The notes: generated from the letters alone by a model not told the origin. Counted from the stretch's first letter, positions 43,402 to 53,872 are shown. The stretch: 64,000 bases of DNA from Azorinus chamasolen (GCA_963576725.1 OY755240.1:97002316-97066315), one strand, 5' to 3'. A program made the numbers and translations.

Positions 43402-43618
43402 CAAAATGAAGTTGATTTATCACTTTTATTAATTTAATCCACCGCTGGCAAAACCCGTTTTTGATAAAATCAAACCTGGAAGCAAAGATTGACAGATAAA
43501 TAGTAAATGTTTTCTTTTCACTCTCATGATTATTTGATTGATAAACTCTTACAGGGGCGGTGATAGTCATAAACCTAAATATAGCCTGTTCAGTTCCATC
43601 GATTTCTGAGTGACGTTA

Positions 43619-44968
43619 TGGGGTCATTTCACCGAGTACGACCTGGAAAAGTCGCACGCGACCACGCACGACCTTAATCGCAGCTCGGTTTTCCCATAGT
43701 CGCGAGCAAAAACCGTGCGACCTACCCCATTATTTTCTGTGCACGCTCTAAGTTCGATGTTAGCTCGTTTGACCTTCGATGTGTACGCTCTATAAACGTC
43801 CTATACGCTCTACACAAGCTCTATATACGCTCTACCTACGTCTATCCACTCGATCTGAAGCGATCTTGACACGACCAAGGTTCGTTCTGTTCGACCAATC
43901 TGCGACATTGCCTCGATCTCTCGGCGACCTATCCTCGCAAGCGCGCGACCTCGGCCGACCAAGACTCGTTCCCGGCCGATCTAGCTACGTAAGAGTCGCA
44001 ATGTACCCTCGATCAATACGATTTAGATGCGATCTCGAACGTTCTAGCCTCGATCAGACGACCAATTCTCGATCTTTTCTCGACAGAGTCTCGCCCGAGT
44101 TACGCGCACATTGGTTTTGGTTGCACGGATTTGCGCGCGACCCACTGCGATCGTTATACAATGCCCGGCGATCGTTGGCCGACCATCAGTTTTTGACCAG
44201 TCTCCGAAGGGATAACAGGGACCCAATCGCTCTGCATCGTGCTATTGTATTACAGCACCATGCCCTGAAATTGCAGCAAGACTCTCTGGTTATGCTAACC
44301 ATGCTGAAAAGGAGCTGCGTGAACACCAGATGAAACATTATTGTCAGTACACCTGTCAGTATGACGGAACTGAGGCTGGGAGATGAAGCTACCTGTACCG
44401 GACCTATCTCCGTATGCCCCCGGAGATCTATAGAACCGCAAGTTAAGCGAGGGTCGATCTTATTTGGTTAAAGCTTAAGCGCACAGAGGTCGCCAATGGA
44501 AATAATATGGAACGTTCGGGTCTAGGGAAGGTCTAGGACAGGTCGCGCGGAGCGAGGCTTAATCGCAAAAGAGCGAAGCTAGATCGCATGGATTGAGCGA
44601 GGATCGAGCAGGGGTCGAGCAGCACGACCATTCGCACGATCAGTTCTCGCTCGAGAAAACTGAGACTCGCTCATCCCCGCTCTAGTTTCGATCGTCTCAC
44701 GACCAATGCGTTATATCCTCGATCTCGCTCGCTCTTTCGACGCTCTCCGTGCGACTTTTAGGTCGAGGCTCGGTTTTTTGACATGTCAAAAAACCGAGCT
44801 ACGATCTGTTTTTCCGGGAGACCAATCCTCGACCATGTGCGACCACGGGAGACCAAGGCACGACCAACCCTCGGTCAACTGTCGACTACGTGCGACCTGC
44901 GGCGACCAAGCCACGCTCTGAGATCGCAACTCAGTCTTGCGGGAAGATTTCTCGGTGAAATGACCCCT
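43619..44968. mobile_element. Harbinger-like non-autonomous DNA transposon 2
   Basis: Perfect 17-bp TIRs GGGGTCATTTCACCGAG (43620-43636) and its inverse CTCGGTGAAATGACCCC (44951-44967). The uninterrupted site in element X copy B reads GACGTTAGGTAG; here TTA occurs on both sides, as in 3-bp duplications of PIF/Harbinger. The interior is CG-rich with CGACC/GATCTCG words at roughly 10-11 bp spacing, and ACATGTCAAAAAACCGAG-type local palindromes (44770-44810). No transposase; 43779-44333 is an Arg/Ser-rich frame of low complexity with no recognised domain. Confidence 0.75.
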
Positions 44969-45289
44969 TTAGGTAGAATATAAAAATAGAAACCGAGACT
45001 ACGTAACTCGAATTTGACCAAAGAATATAGATCATGTCTGTTTGAAATAACTTATCGACCCTCGATTCAAATCATCTTATTTTTCAAATTTAACCACGTT
45101 TCCCTTCTAGTAATACAAGTATCGAAACTATATTCCTCTGCGGTAGCTCATTAGATCTATTTACGTCTAAATGGAAGTGAAAAGGGAGGGATCCGTTGAT
45201 CGAAAAACTGCATTTTCAATGTAAATCAATTCAAGAGTGTTATGAGTCTATAAAAAAAGACATTTAACTATATTGACTGGATAAATCGA

Positions 45290-45427
45290 ATAATAGGTTA
45301 GTGCCGTAGATGGGACGCCTTTATCCGACTCGGAGAGAAAACAGTTGAGGCTCGGCAAGCCTCGCCTCAACGTTTTCTCCCCTCGTCGGATAAAGCGTCC
45401 CATCTACGGCACTAACCTATTATTCTC
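45290..45427. repeat. Long hairpin at the end of element X copy A
   Basis: AATAATAGGTTAGTGCCGTA ... GGATAAAGG at left pairs with the right arm ending CGGCACTAACCTATTATT; arms about 60 bp with one or two indels, and a GAGGCTCGGCAAGCCTCGCC TC centre. Confidence 0.9.
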
Positions 45428-45437
45428 TATATCAGTC

Positions 45438-45737
45438 ATTATCATCGACCAGTTCCAAGCAGGTTGTATTTTGATAAAATGTCTACTTTTTGGATTGGAA
45501 AGGTGACAGTTATAATAAGCCCAAATATTTTGACGAGGTTTCTTTATTCTGCTATTTTTTTAGCAGCGAAAAGTTTATTGAAACAAGTATTTGTCATTCT
45601 GAAATAGTTTGGCCGAATTCAGCATGTAACGTAATTATATACTTTGGTTATTGATTAAATAGTAGGTGGGTGAATTTACCAGGAAAAACCACCAATTTCA
45701 TATATTATATGCATTTTTTTTATCACGAAATCACATT
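45438..45737. other. Spacer between the inverted X copies
   Basis: AT-rich, no gene recognised. Confidence 0.5.
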
Positions 45738-45911
45738 TCAACCCTTCGCTTGCTAATCGCGTCAATATACCTACCAGTAAATAGTGAAGACCAAGATAAG
45801 ACAGCTCCTGCAGGAGCTGTCTCATCAGGGTCTGCACTATTTACAAGTTGATCGTGCAACCAGTGCACTCCACAGTAGTGATTGCACAGCGAAATACTTG
45901 TAGACAGTGAA

Positions 45912-46924
45912 GATATAGAGAATAATAGGTTAGTGCCGTAGATGGGACGCTTTATCCGACGAGGGGAGAAAACGTTGAGGCGAGGCTTGCCGAGCCTCAA
46001 CTGTTTTCTCTCCGAGTCGGATAAAGGCGTCCCATCTACGGCACTAACCTATTATTCGATTTATCCAGTCAATATAGTTAAATGTCTTTTTTATAGACTC
46101 ATAATACTCTTGAATTGATTTACATTGAAAATGCAGTTTTTCGATCAACGGATCCCTCCCTTTTCACTTCCATTTAGACGTAAATAGATCTAATGAGCTA
46201 CCGCAGAGGAATATAGTTTCGATACTTGTATTACTAGAAGGGAAACGTGGTTAAATTTGAAAAATAAGATGATTTGAATCGAGGGTCGATAAGTTATTTC
46301 AAACAGACATGATCTATATTCTTTGGTCAAATTCGAGTTACGTAGTCTCGGTTTCTATTTTTATATTCTACCTAACGTCACTCAGAAATCGATGGAACTG
46401 AACAGGCTATATTTAGGTTTATGACTATCACCGCCCCTGTAAGAGTTTATCAATCAAATAATCATGAGAGTGAAAAGAAAACATTTACTATTTATCTGTC
46501 AATCTTTGCTTCCAGGTTTGATTTTATCAAAAACGGGTTTTGCCAGCGGTGGATTAAATTAATAAAAGTGATAAATCAACTTCATTTTGTAAGTGGCCTC
46601 AGTGGCGTAATCGGTAAGGGCGATGTCTCTAGAGAGATTAGAATTAGTTTTTGTAGGATCAGGCGCGGGTTCGAATCCAGCTGTAGTCATTTTTTTTTTT
46701 TCTCATTTGAATAATTCTTCTGGTGACCAAATAGATCTGTTAGATCTATTCCATCAACATGTTTATGAATATTTACAGAAAACTAAAATAGTTCCATGGT
46801 TATAGAATCATTACGCCTATCTACTAACCTAATAAACCTTCCACTACCGGAAGTAACCTAATAAACCTAAGTTTATTTGCACCCCCTTTATTATGTCACT
46901 AGAGAAGCCTGGTGACTGGATAAA
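45912..46924 (-). mobile_element. Element X, copy B (uninterrupted, about 1.0 kb)
   Basis: Inverse of 43065-45437 without the Harbinger-like insertion. Hairpin at 45915-46056; TIR TTTATCCAGTCA at 46060-46071 and its inverse at 46911-46923. Flanks inside the MITE read GAAGATAT and ATATGTAATT, so ATAT may be the target duplication. Confidence 0.8.
46593..46701 (+). ncRNA. tRNA-like Pol III unit in element X copy B
   Basis: GTGGCCTCAGTGGCGTAATC (box A region), box B GGTTCGAATCC at 46669-46679, and a 12-13 T run immediately after (46690-46701), a classical Pol III terminator. Resembles the 5' half of a tRNA-Ile/Arg type but the anticodon region cannot be folded with confidence. Confidence 0.65.
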
Positions 46925-46997
46925 TATGTAATTATACACCAGGGCATAGGTAAAGAAGGAGAAATGTGTTTTAAAATTCAGCAAGCGGAGGGTTAAT

Positions 46998-47504
46998 AGC
47001 CTATAAGTCAGATATGCTGTATATTGAGAAATACTCTTCAAGGACGAGTGGTATTAGACTATCAGTAAGACCAATATAAGTCTTACTTGGTACATGTACT
47101 TATACGTACAATGTATACTATTTTTAGCAGATGAACACTAGCTTAGATAATGGGTATTTAATCAAAGTCCCACTTTAAGACTTTGTTAGACTTTTATATT
47201 TTAAAGTAATAGTAATACCGCAATAGTAATACCGAATTACATTGTATTTCTGTTGCAATGAGTTAAAAGGTTAGGTGCAATATTTCATAGAATGACTGAA
47301 CTAATTCTACTCATGCAGGCACTATCAGCAATAATGCTATAATGCTATAATAGGCAATTGTTCGGATGTTGTAGCTTTCTTCAATTTCTTTGTAGATACA
47401 TACTCAGATAGTCAAGCTATTTGGCTCGTGGGTTCAAGGTTATCAAACGTCTGAGTCTGAGTCTGAGAATATTCACAAGTTTCTGATTGGTCAAATTAAC
47501 CATT
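46998..47504. other. No gene recognised
   Basis: AT-rich; short direct duplications AATAGTAATACCG (47208-47235) and TATAATGC (47336-47350). Confidence 0.5.
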
Positions 47505-47507
47505 CAG

Positions 47508-47683
47508 GGTCCATGCTTATAAAACTTTTCGTTGAGTCTGAGTACGTTCTCAGGCTTTTGATTGGTCAGATTTGAGCCTCTGGCTCAAATCTGACCAATC
47601 AAAAGCTTGAGAACTCAAATCTGACCTATCAAAAACTTGAGAACGAAACTCAGACTCAACTATAGCTTTATAAGCATGGACCC
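47508..47683. mobile_element. Foldback MITE, CCATGCTTATAA family
   Basis: GGTCCATGCTTATAAAACTT ... GATTGGTCAGATTTGAGCC facing GGCTCAAATCTGACCAATC ... TTATAAGCATGGACC, with the same inner duplication as 23525-23692. Confidence 0.9.
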
Positions 47684-47754
47684 AGATGCCTGAAAATGAT
47701 ATGAGACTCAAGCAAAAAGTTTAATAACCTGAGACGCCCTTGTTTCGCGCCTTG

Positions 47755-48560
47755 ACCCACACTGGTTGCAAAAGCTATCACGGTGTTTCCTATGTGTTGC
47801 CCAGGTTTTAACGTGTGTGCCTATGTCATCACTGTGTTGTCCGGGTTATAACGGTGGTGCCTATGTTATCTCGGTTTTGAAAAGGTTATCACAGAAATAA
47901 ACAAATCAGGTACAAATAAGTGACACACATGAGCGACATAACAATCACACAATTCAGTGAAACAACATTTATACAAATAAGTGAAACCGTAATTTCATAC
48001 ATCAGCGAAACCACCAATACACCGATCAGCGAAATCACCGTTACCCAAATAAGCGAAATAACAGTTACCCGAATCAGCGAAAAACAGTTACACAAATCAG
48101 CGAAACAACAATTAGACAAATTAGAGAAACCACATTTACATAACACAGCTTAACCTCAAATCAGCGAAACCACAATTACACGAATAAGCAAAAGGTTATC
48201 CCGTTGATGCCTATGTTATCACGGTGTAGCCTATGTTATCACTGTGTTGCCTATGTTATCATAGTGTTGCAGAGGTTATGTCAGTGTTGTCTATTTTTCG
48301 TGTTGATGTCTATGTTATCACGGTGTTGCCTAGGTTATCACGGTGTTGCATATGTTACCAGGATGTTGCCTAGGTTATCAAGATGTTGCCTAGGTTATCA
48401 CAATGTTGCCTGTGTTATCACGGTGTTGCCTATGTTATCACGGTATTGCCTTGGTTATCACGGTGTTGCCTGTGTACTCGCGGTGTTGCCATGGTTATTA
48501 CGGTGCTGCTTATGTATACACGCTGTTGCCTAGGTTATCACGGTTTTGCCTATGGTGACG
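47755..48560. repeat. Two interleaved minisatellites (20 bp and about 22-24 bp)
   Basis: 47755-47890 and 48190-48560 are a 20-bp repeat GTTGCCTAGGTTATCACGGT (about 18 copies in the right block). 47895-48190 is a different array, CAGCGAAACAACAATTACAC AAAT. The second array also occurs at 50525-51250. Confidence 0.9.
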
Positions 48561-48654
48561 AAAGAGTAAAATGTGTTTATAAACAACAAAGATAAATGTA
48601 GGGTGAAATGCATGCAGAAAGCTCCTCTAAAGTTTCAGCTTCATTAGAAACACT

Positions 48655-49562
48655 ATCCAGATATATAGAGAAACACTATTCAGATAGATAGAGAAACACT
48701 ATTCAGATATCTAGAGAAACGCTATTCAGATATATAGAGAAACACTATTCAGTTATCTAGAGAAAGACTATCCAGTTATCTATATCTAGAGAAACACTAT
48801 TCAGATATATAGAGAAACACTATTCAGATATCTAGAGAAACACTATTCGGATATTTAGATCATCACTATTCAGATATCTACAGAAACACTATTCAGGTAT
48901 CTAGAGAAACACTATTCAGATATCTAGAGAAACACTATCCAGATATCTAGAGAAACACTATTCAGATATCTAGAGAAACACTATTCAGATATCTAGAGAA
49001 ACACTATTCAGATATCTAGATCAACACTATTCAGATATATAGAGAAACACTATTCAGTTACCTAGAGAAAGACTATCCAGATATCTAGTGAAACACTATT
49101 CAGATATATAGAGAAACACTATTCAGATATTTAGAGAAAGACTATTCAGATATCTAGATCAACACTATTCAGATATCTAGATCAACACTATTCAGATATC
49201 TACATCACTATTCGGATATTTAGAGAAACACTATTCAGATATCTACAGAAACACTATTCAGATATCTAGAGAAAGACTATCCAGTTATCTATATATAGAG
49301 AAATACTATTCAGATATATAGAGAAACACTATTCAGATATATAGAGAAACACTATTCAGTTATCTAGAGAAAGACTATCCAGATATCTAGAGAAACACTA
49401 TTCAGATATATAGAGAAACACTATTCAGATATTTAGAGAAAGACTATTCAGATATCTAGATCAACAATATTCAGATATCTAGATCAACACTATTCGGATA
49501 TTTAGATCAACACTATTCCGATATCTACAGAAACACTATTCAGATATCTACAGAAACAATAC
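48655..49562. repeat. 23-bp minisatellite, about 39 copies
   Basis: Unit GATATCTAGAGAAACACTAT TCA with variants (TATATAGAG, CTAGATCAACAC). A short copy of the same array recurs at 50683-50745. Confidence 0.95.
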
Positions 49563-49563
49563 A

Positions 49564-49762
49564 GAAGAACCTGTCTTAAGCGGTCATCAAAATATGTCTT
49601 ATTATGGACCAGTAAGGTAAATGGTAGTTAATGCAGATCAAACGTATTACAGAAAGCTCCTATAGGAGCTTTCTGCATCACTGTTACCCTGCATTAAGCA
49701 ACCACGTGCTTTGGTCAATAAATGAATAACCGCTTAGGACAGAATCTACAGTAGACCTGGGT
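49564..49762. mobile_element. pogo/Tigger-like MITE
   Basis: Left AGAACCTGTCTTAAGCGGTC; right TAACCGCTTAGGACAGAATC TACAGTA in inverse; centre CAGAAAGCTCCTATAGGAGC TTTCTG. Confidence 0.8.
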
Positions 49763-49933
49763 CCATGCTTATAAAGCTCTTAGTTGAGTCTGAGATCGTT
49801 CTCAAGCTTTTGATTGGTCAGATTTGAGCCTTTGGCTCAAATCTGACCAATCAAAAGCTTGAGAACTCAAATCCGACCAATCAAAAGCCTGAGAACGAAA
49901 CTCAGACTCAACTAAAAGTTTTATAAGCATGGA
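49752..49933. mobile_element. Foldback MITE, CCATGCTTATAA family
   Basis: Third full copy: TGGGTCCATGCTTATAAAGC ... TTTGAGCC/GGCTCAAA ... TTTATAAGCATGGA. Confidence 0.9.
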
Positions 49934-50010
49934 ACCAGGCCTTCAATATATAGCTACTGTGCGTCTTCAATAGGGTGATGTGAATACGAGATGTTTTAAC
50001 CCTTGACTGC

Positions 50011-50135
50011 ACGAGCAGTCATATACGAAATATAATAGAGCTTAGTTTCTTTAATGTGCTCTGTGCATGTACCCTGGTAAAACAGTCCTTGACTGCACGA
50101 ACAGTCATATACGAAATATAATAGAGCTTAATGCT
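50011..50135 (+). repeat. Direct duplication, about 45 bp, 80 bp apart
   Basis: CTTGACTGCACGAGCAGTCA TATACGAAATATAATAGAGC at 50010 and 50089. The GACTGCACGA(A/G)CAGTC part is itself a small hairpin. Confidence 0.85.
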
Positions 50136-50520
50136 TATAATGACATGTGCTCAATAAGGGTTTTGATCCTGGTAAAACAGTAGAATAGAATATATACAAT
50201 GCATAAGAAAGCAGAGTTGATCCTGAACAGACAGTTCCTAGGAAAAATGCGTTTAAGGGCGGGTTGATATATGAAATAAGGGCTTTTTGTACAGTCGGTC
50301 TGATGCATTTGATTCACAATAAGCACATGGAAATGCGTTGTACTGACGTGTAATGTTATATTCCAAAACCCGCGAAGACTACTATCAAAAAGCAAGTCGA
50401 AAAACGCAATCACAGTGTATAAACCATTTGTGCAATTATTTAGGTAACTTCTGAGTAAAGAGTCGAGGACTGATCACCATGGCGACTAACATTCTGTTGG
50501 TGCAACTCATTAGAATCATT
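50136..50520. other. No gene recognised
   Basis: No supported feature. Confidence 0.5.
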
Positions 50521-50524
50521 ATTT

Positions 50525-51250
50525 CAGCATAGATCAGCGAAACCAGAATTACACATATCAGCTAAAGCTAAAACCCTGTGATACAAATAAGCGACAGAAC
50601 AATCACACCATTTAGCGTAACAACAATTACACAAATCAGTGAAACCGTAAATACATACATCAGCGAAACCACCAATACACCAATATCTAGAGAAACACTT
50701 TTTTTCAGATATCTAGAGAAATACTATTCAGGTATCTAGAGAAACAATAAAGAAGAATCTGTCTTAAGCGGCCATCAAAAATATGTCTTATTATAAATCA
50801 GTACGGCAAATTCAGTGAATTAACCGTTACCCAAATCAGCGAAATTACAGTTACAGACATCAGCGAAATAGCAGTTACCCAATTCAGCAAAATAACTGTT
50901 ACCATAATCAGCGAAATAACAGTTACACAAATCAGCAAAACAACAAAAGACAAATCAGTGAAACCACATTTTCATAACTCAGCTTAATCTCAAATATACA
51001 AATAAGCAACACCACAAAAACACAAATTAGCGAAATCACAATTACACAAATCAACCAAATAAAACGTTGCACAAATCCGCAAAGTATTAATTACATAAAT
51101 AAGCGAAACAACGATAAGGCAAATCAGCGAAGCCACACTTACATAAATCAGCGAAACCACTATTATAAAAATCAACAAAATCTTACAAATAATCGAAACC
51201 ACAATTACACAATTATTTGAAACAAAAATTACACAAATGAGCGAAATTTG
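50525..51250. repeat. Minisatellite CAGCGAAA(C/T) array, chimeric
   Basis: About 22-24 bp units (ATCAGCGAAACCACAATTAC) with a wedge at 50683-50815 that contains 23-bp repeat units and the start of a pogo-like MITE (AGAAGAATCTGTCTTAAGCG). It repeats, in shortened form, the order found at 47895-49600. Confidence 0.85.
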
Positions 51251-51312
51251 CACGAAATGGTTATGTTTAACGGTAGGGTTCATTCAGCGTGAATGTACAT
51301 TATTCATTTCGA

Positions 51313-51402
51313 TTGGTCAGATTTGAGCCAAAGGCTCAAATCTGACCAATCAAACACTTGAGAACGAACTCAGACTCAACTAAAAGTTTTATAAGCATGG
51401 AC
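51313..51402. mobile_element. Foldback MITE, half copy
   Basis: GATTGGTCAGATTTGAGCC / GGCTCAAATCTGACCAATC then CGAACTCAGACTCAACTAAA and TTATAAGCATGGACC; the left outer arm is missing. Confidence 0.8.
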
Positions 51403-51404
51403 CC

Positions 51405-51535
51405 TGATCTACATAATTTATGCTATAAATAAACAGATCAAACCCTGATCATACGGCTCTTAGAGAGACAGTCTGATCTTTGTCTACTCTGTTTGTAATT
51501 GTGTAAAAAGGCTCAATTTTTGGAGTCAGGGCTTA
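51405..51535. mobile_element. TTAA-family hairpin
   Basis: AAACAGATCAAACCCTGATC ATACGGCTCTTAGAGAGACA GTCTGATCTTTGTCTACTCT GTTT, a decayed palindromic core. Confidence 0.65.
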
Positions 51536-51539
51536 AATC

Positions 51540-52014
51540 AATAAAGTTGTTTTGTTATTTTCATAATATGATCATATGGAAGTTTAAAATGTGCGGACAA
51601 ATCCAGGTGGCCAACGTAACCGTTAGCATTCGCTTCAAGTGCAAAAGGAATAAGAGACATCGTTTGATTTGATCTCAGTGGTGTTTGGTTCTCGTGTAAA
51701 ATATGACCACAGAATTAGCTGAAACGTTAACCATTCCCTCTTAGACTATTTGTAGACAGAACCTCTTTGAAAAAGGAGCAATTATTAGAGAAAAGGAAAG
51801 TTTTAGAAGTTTGGAGGTTTGTAACCGCTGTGATAAATAAAGCATTATTTTGTTTCTATAGAGCTCTATTTATCACTATGGTTTCAAACATGACTTTCAA
51901 GGAGGCCACAAAAGGTAGGACGGAATAGGCTAATGTCTCTAACTCATGTGACAAAATCGGAACTATATGCAAAACGTGAATCCTCATTCCGCTTTTCGTG
52001 ACCTAACTCCCATT
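51540..52014. other. No gene; a dispersed repeat end shared with 61540-61690
   Basis: 51800-51920 (GTGATAAATAAAGC...TATTTATCACTATGGTTTCA...GGAGGCCACAAAA) resembles 61610-61690. No supported coding sequence. Confidence 0.5.
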
Positions 52015-52266
52015 TTAACCCTTCTCTTGCTGAATTTTAAAAATACATGTCTCCTTCTTTACCCATGCACTGTTGTATAATTACATATAACTGCATTGTG
52101 TACACGTAATTCGCTGTGAATTCACTGCTGTGGAGTGCACTGGTTGCGCAATCAGCTTGTAAATAGTTCAGACCCTGATGAGACAGCTCCTGCAGGAGTT
52201 GTCTCATCTGGGTCTTCACTATTTACAGATACGTATATTGACGTGAATAGCAAGCGAAGGGTTAAC
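52015..52266. mobile_element. TTAA MITE, AGCAAGCG subfamily, intact
   Basis: TTAACCCTTCTCTTGCTGAA at left and ATAGCAAGCGAAGGGTTAA at right; hairpin TAAATAGTTCAGACCCTGAT GAGACAGCTCCTGCAGGAGT TGTCTCATCTGGGTCTTCAC TATTTA. It shows the empty-site state of 45738-46997. Confidence 0.9.
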
Positions 52267-52369
52267 ATTTAGCCTGATGAGCAAATTATTTTTACCGATT
52301 TTTCACCTGCTACATTTTCAAAATTCAAGCAATGATTAATTTGTCTACCTAAATGCAATCATGATGTCA

Positions 52370-52445
52370 AACAGTTTGTATCCTGATGGGACGCCTAGTT
52401 ATTCGGCGTCTCATCTGGATCCAAGCCGTTTGCATAGGTATTCAC
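52370..52445. mobile_element. MITE hairpin, GACGCC-core subfamily
   Basis: AAACAGTTTGTATCCTGATG GGACGCCTAGTTATTCGGCG TCTCATCTGGATCCAAGCCG TTTGC; same core type as 58050-58252, but TTAA ends are not evident. Confidence 0.7.
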
Positions 52446-52984
52446 TCATCCACCAATATCAGGCTAAGGTTAAAAACACTTGGATACAGATAAGACGTCG
52501 GGTAACTCTGTATCTCATCAGGATCCAACCTGCTTGGCACTCGTTCAACAGTGTTTCAAATACTTGAATATGTTGTAGTCAAATGTGGTATACGTGTCAA
52601 CATTGCGAATGAAAAGTTGGTATTGTCCTGTGTTATTGACCTGTCAAATGTGAATATTCCTACGTCACTGAAAGGATATATTTAGCTTGGGTAAACCTAT
52701 GTTTCAAACGCTTTTCACGAAATTCACAATAAATGTACAAGTACTCGAATGAGCCAAGTAAGAAAGCTTTTATTAGCGGAAACGATCGATATCAACCGAA
52801 GCTATATATGGCGTGTTCAGCAAGCGTATAATTTGACAGGTTAATAAAACAGGACACTACAGTGATATAGTCAAACAACTAGGTCTGACGTGTCAAAGTT
52901 CAGCCGAGTCCATTTTTCATGTTCTCGGACCATTTTTTAAACAGACGAGTTTAGTATATAAGATAAAAATGAAGGCGGAATTGG

Positions 52985-53098
52985 TGTCAGCAGTTTAGCG
53001 CAGTGGGTAAAGTCTAGGTACGCATAAGACATTGCGAGAGTAGTTTTTTATTGAGCGTGGGTTCGAGTCCCGTGTCGGCCTTAAACTTTTTTTTTAAA
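52985..53098 (+). ncRNA. tRNA-like Pol III unit, left arm of Y1
   Basis: Box A TAGCGCAGTGGG fits TRGCNNAGYNGG exactly and box B GGTTCGAGTCC fits GGTTCGANTCC exactly. T-arm GTGGG/CCCGT pairs with wobbles. T9 terminator at 53088-53096. Acceptor strands do not pair well, so it is probably not a working tRNA. Confidence 0.7.
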
Positions 53099-53364
53099 TT
53101 TCGAATGAATAGTAGAGTATTATTTTATGTCATATTGTATAATTGTAATGGCCATTTATGCACATGTTCGTCAATGTTAGGGAAGGTTGCCTTTGTTTGA
53201 GTTCGAGTCCTATATTAGCCATATTTTCAATAATAAATCGATGTTAAAATATGAATATCAATATAAGTTTTAGCAAATGTCTTGAACAAGTGGCTTATTA
53301 AAGCACAACAAAACTAATGCTGTTAAGGGGACTTTCCTTAATATTTTTAGCAAAAAAAATATTT

Positions 53365-53462
53365 TAGGTTGATGCGAGACTCGAACCAGCGCCTAATAAA
53401 ATGTTCGCCGATCATATACTTCTTTATGGGCCTACGACTTATCCACTACGCTATATGTCCGA
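53365..53462 (-). ncRNA. tRNA-like Pol III unit, right arm of Y1
   Basis: Minus strand: box A TAGCGTAGTGGA (one mismatch) and box B GGTTCGAGTCT (one mismatch), followed by a T-rich terminator (TTTTTTTT across 53352-53362). Convergent with the left-arm unit. Confidence 0.65.
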
Positions 53463-53754
53463 TAACTAATGCGCTTATTGTTTATACCTATAACTAAACA
53501 TTTTCTTTTATAAATGGCACGTGGATATCCGAAATGCTGATCTCCCTTAAAAATAGACTCGGCGAACCCGTGACCTGTCAGACCTAGTTGTTTGACTATA
53601 CCAAATAGTTTATGAGAGTTATTATAGTCAAACAACTAGGTCTGACGGGTCACGGGTTCGTCGAGTCCATTTATAAGGGAGATCAGCATATCGGATATAC
53701 ACGTGTCATTTTTAAAAGAAATTGTTTAGTTATAGGCACAAAACAATAAGAGGG

Positions 53755-53872
53755 AATAGTTATCGGAAACATAGCATAGAGGATAAGTCGTAGGGCCAAA
53801 GGAAAGTACGTGTCTATGATCGGTGAACATTTTATTAAGCGCGGCTTCGAGTCTGGCATCAACCTAAAACAT
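53755..53872 (+). ncRNA. Degenerate tRNA-like unit, left arm of Y2
   Basis: Box A TAGCATAGAGGATAAG and box B GGCTTCGAGTCTGG are both diverged relatives of the Y1 right-arm unit. Confidence 0.5.

Larger units (their letters stand above)
43065..45437 (+). mobile_element. Element X, copy A (interrupted by Harbinger-like insertion)
   Basis: Left end TTTATCCAGTCACCAGG. An inverse TTGACTGGATAAA at 45273-45285 forms its terminal inverted repeat. A long hairpin (45290-45427) follows and travels with it. The body holds a tRNA-like Pol III unit on the minus strand. It is almost identical, in opposite orientation, to 45912-46924. 43619-44968 is a later insertion absent from copy B. A 128-codon minus frame (43184-43570) is kept in both copies but only because they are near-identical. 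Confidence 0.8.
45738..46997. mobile_element. TTAA MITE (AGCAAGCG subfamily) split by element X
   Basis: Left end AACCCTTCGCTTGCTAAT, hairpin AAATAGTGAAGACC...GACAGCTCCTGCAGGAGCTG TC...GGTCTGCACTATTT, right end TTCAGCAAGCGGAGGGTTAA. It is homologous in inverse to the uninterrupted 52015-52266 element. Comparison shows that everything from about 45912 to 46924 is an insertion. Confidence 0.85.
52866..53600. mobile_element. Element Y1: TIR element with inward Pol III units
   Basis: Terminal repeats TATAGTCAAACAACTAGGTC (left) and its inverse at 53581-53600; the similarity continues inwards over about 200 bp. Left arm holds a tRNA-like unit reading inwards, and the right arm another reading inwards on the minus strand. 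No protein frame. TA at both ends suggests a TA-targeting (Tc1/mariner-type) mobiliser, which is inference. Confidence 0.75.

Noticed and set aside
43779..44333. 184-codon Arg/Ser-rich frame in the Harbinger-like insertion
   Set aside because: Composition follows the phased CG-rich words; no DDE or Myb/SANT motif that I can see.
46593..46701. Functional tRNA gene
   Set aside because: A and B boxes and a T run are present, but acceptor pairing is poor, the box spacing is long and no anticodon arm can be assigned; it also sits inside a mobile element.
43184..46805. 128-codon frame present in both copies of element X
   Set aside because: The copies are near-identical, so preservation of the frame is no evidence of selection; it has no recognised domain and overlaps the tRNA-like unit.
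48655..49562. CRISPR-like regular repeats
   Set aside because: Units are head-to-tail without unique spacers, in a eukaryotic context; it is a minisatellite.
51800..51925. Possible exon after TTTTGTTTCTATAG
   Set aside because: The segment is part of a dispersed repeat also present at 61610-61690.
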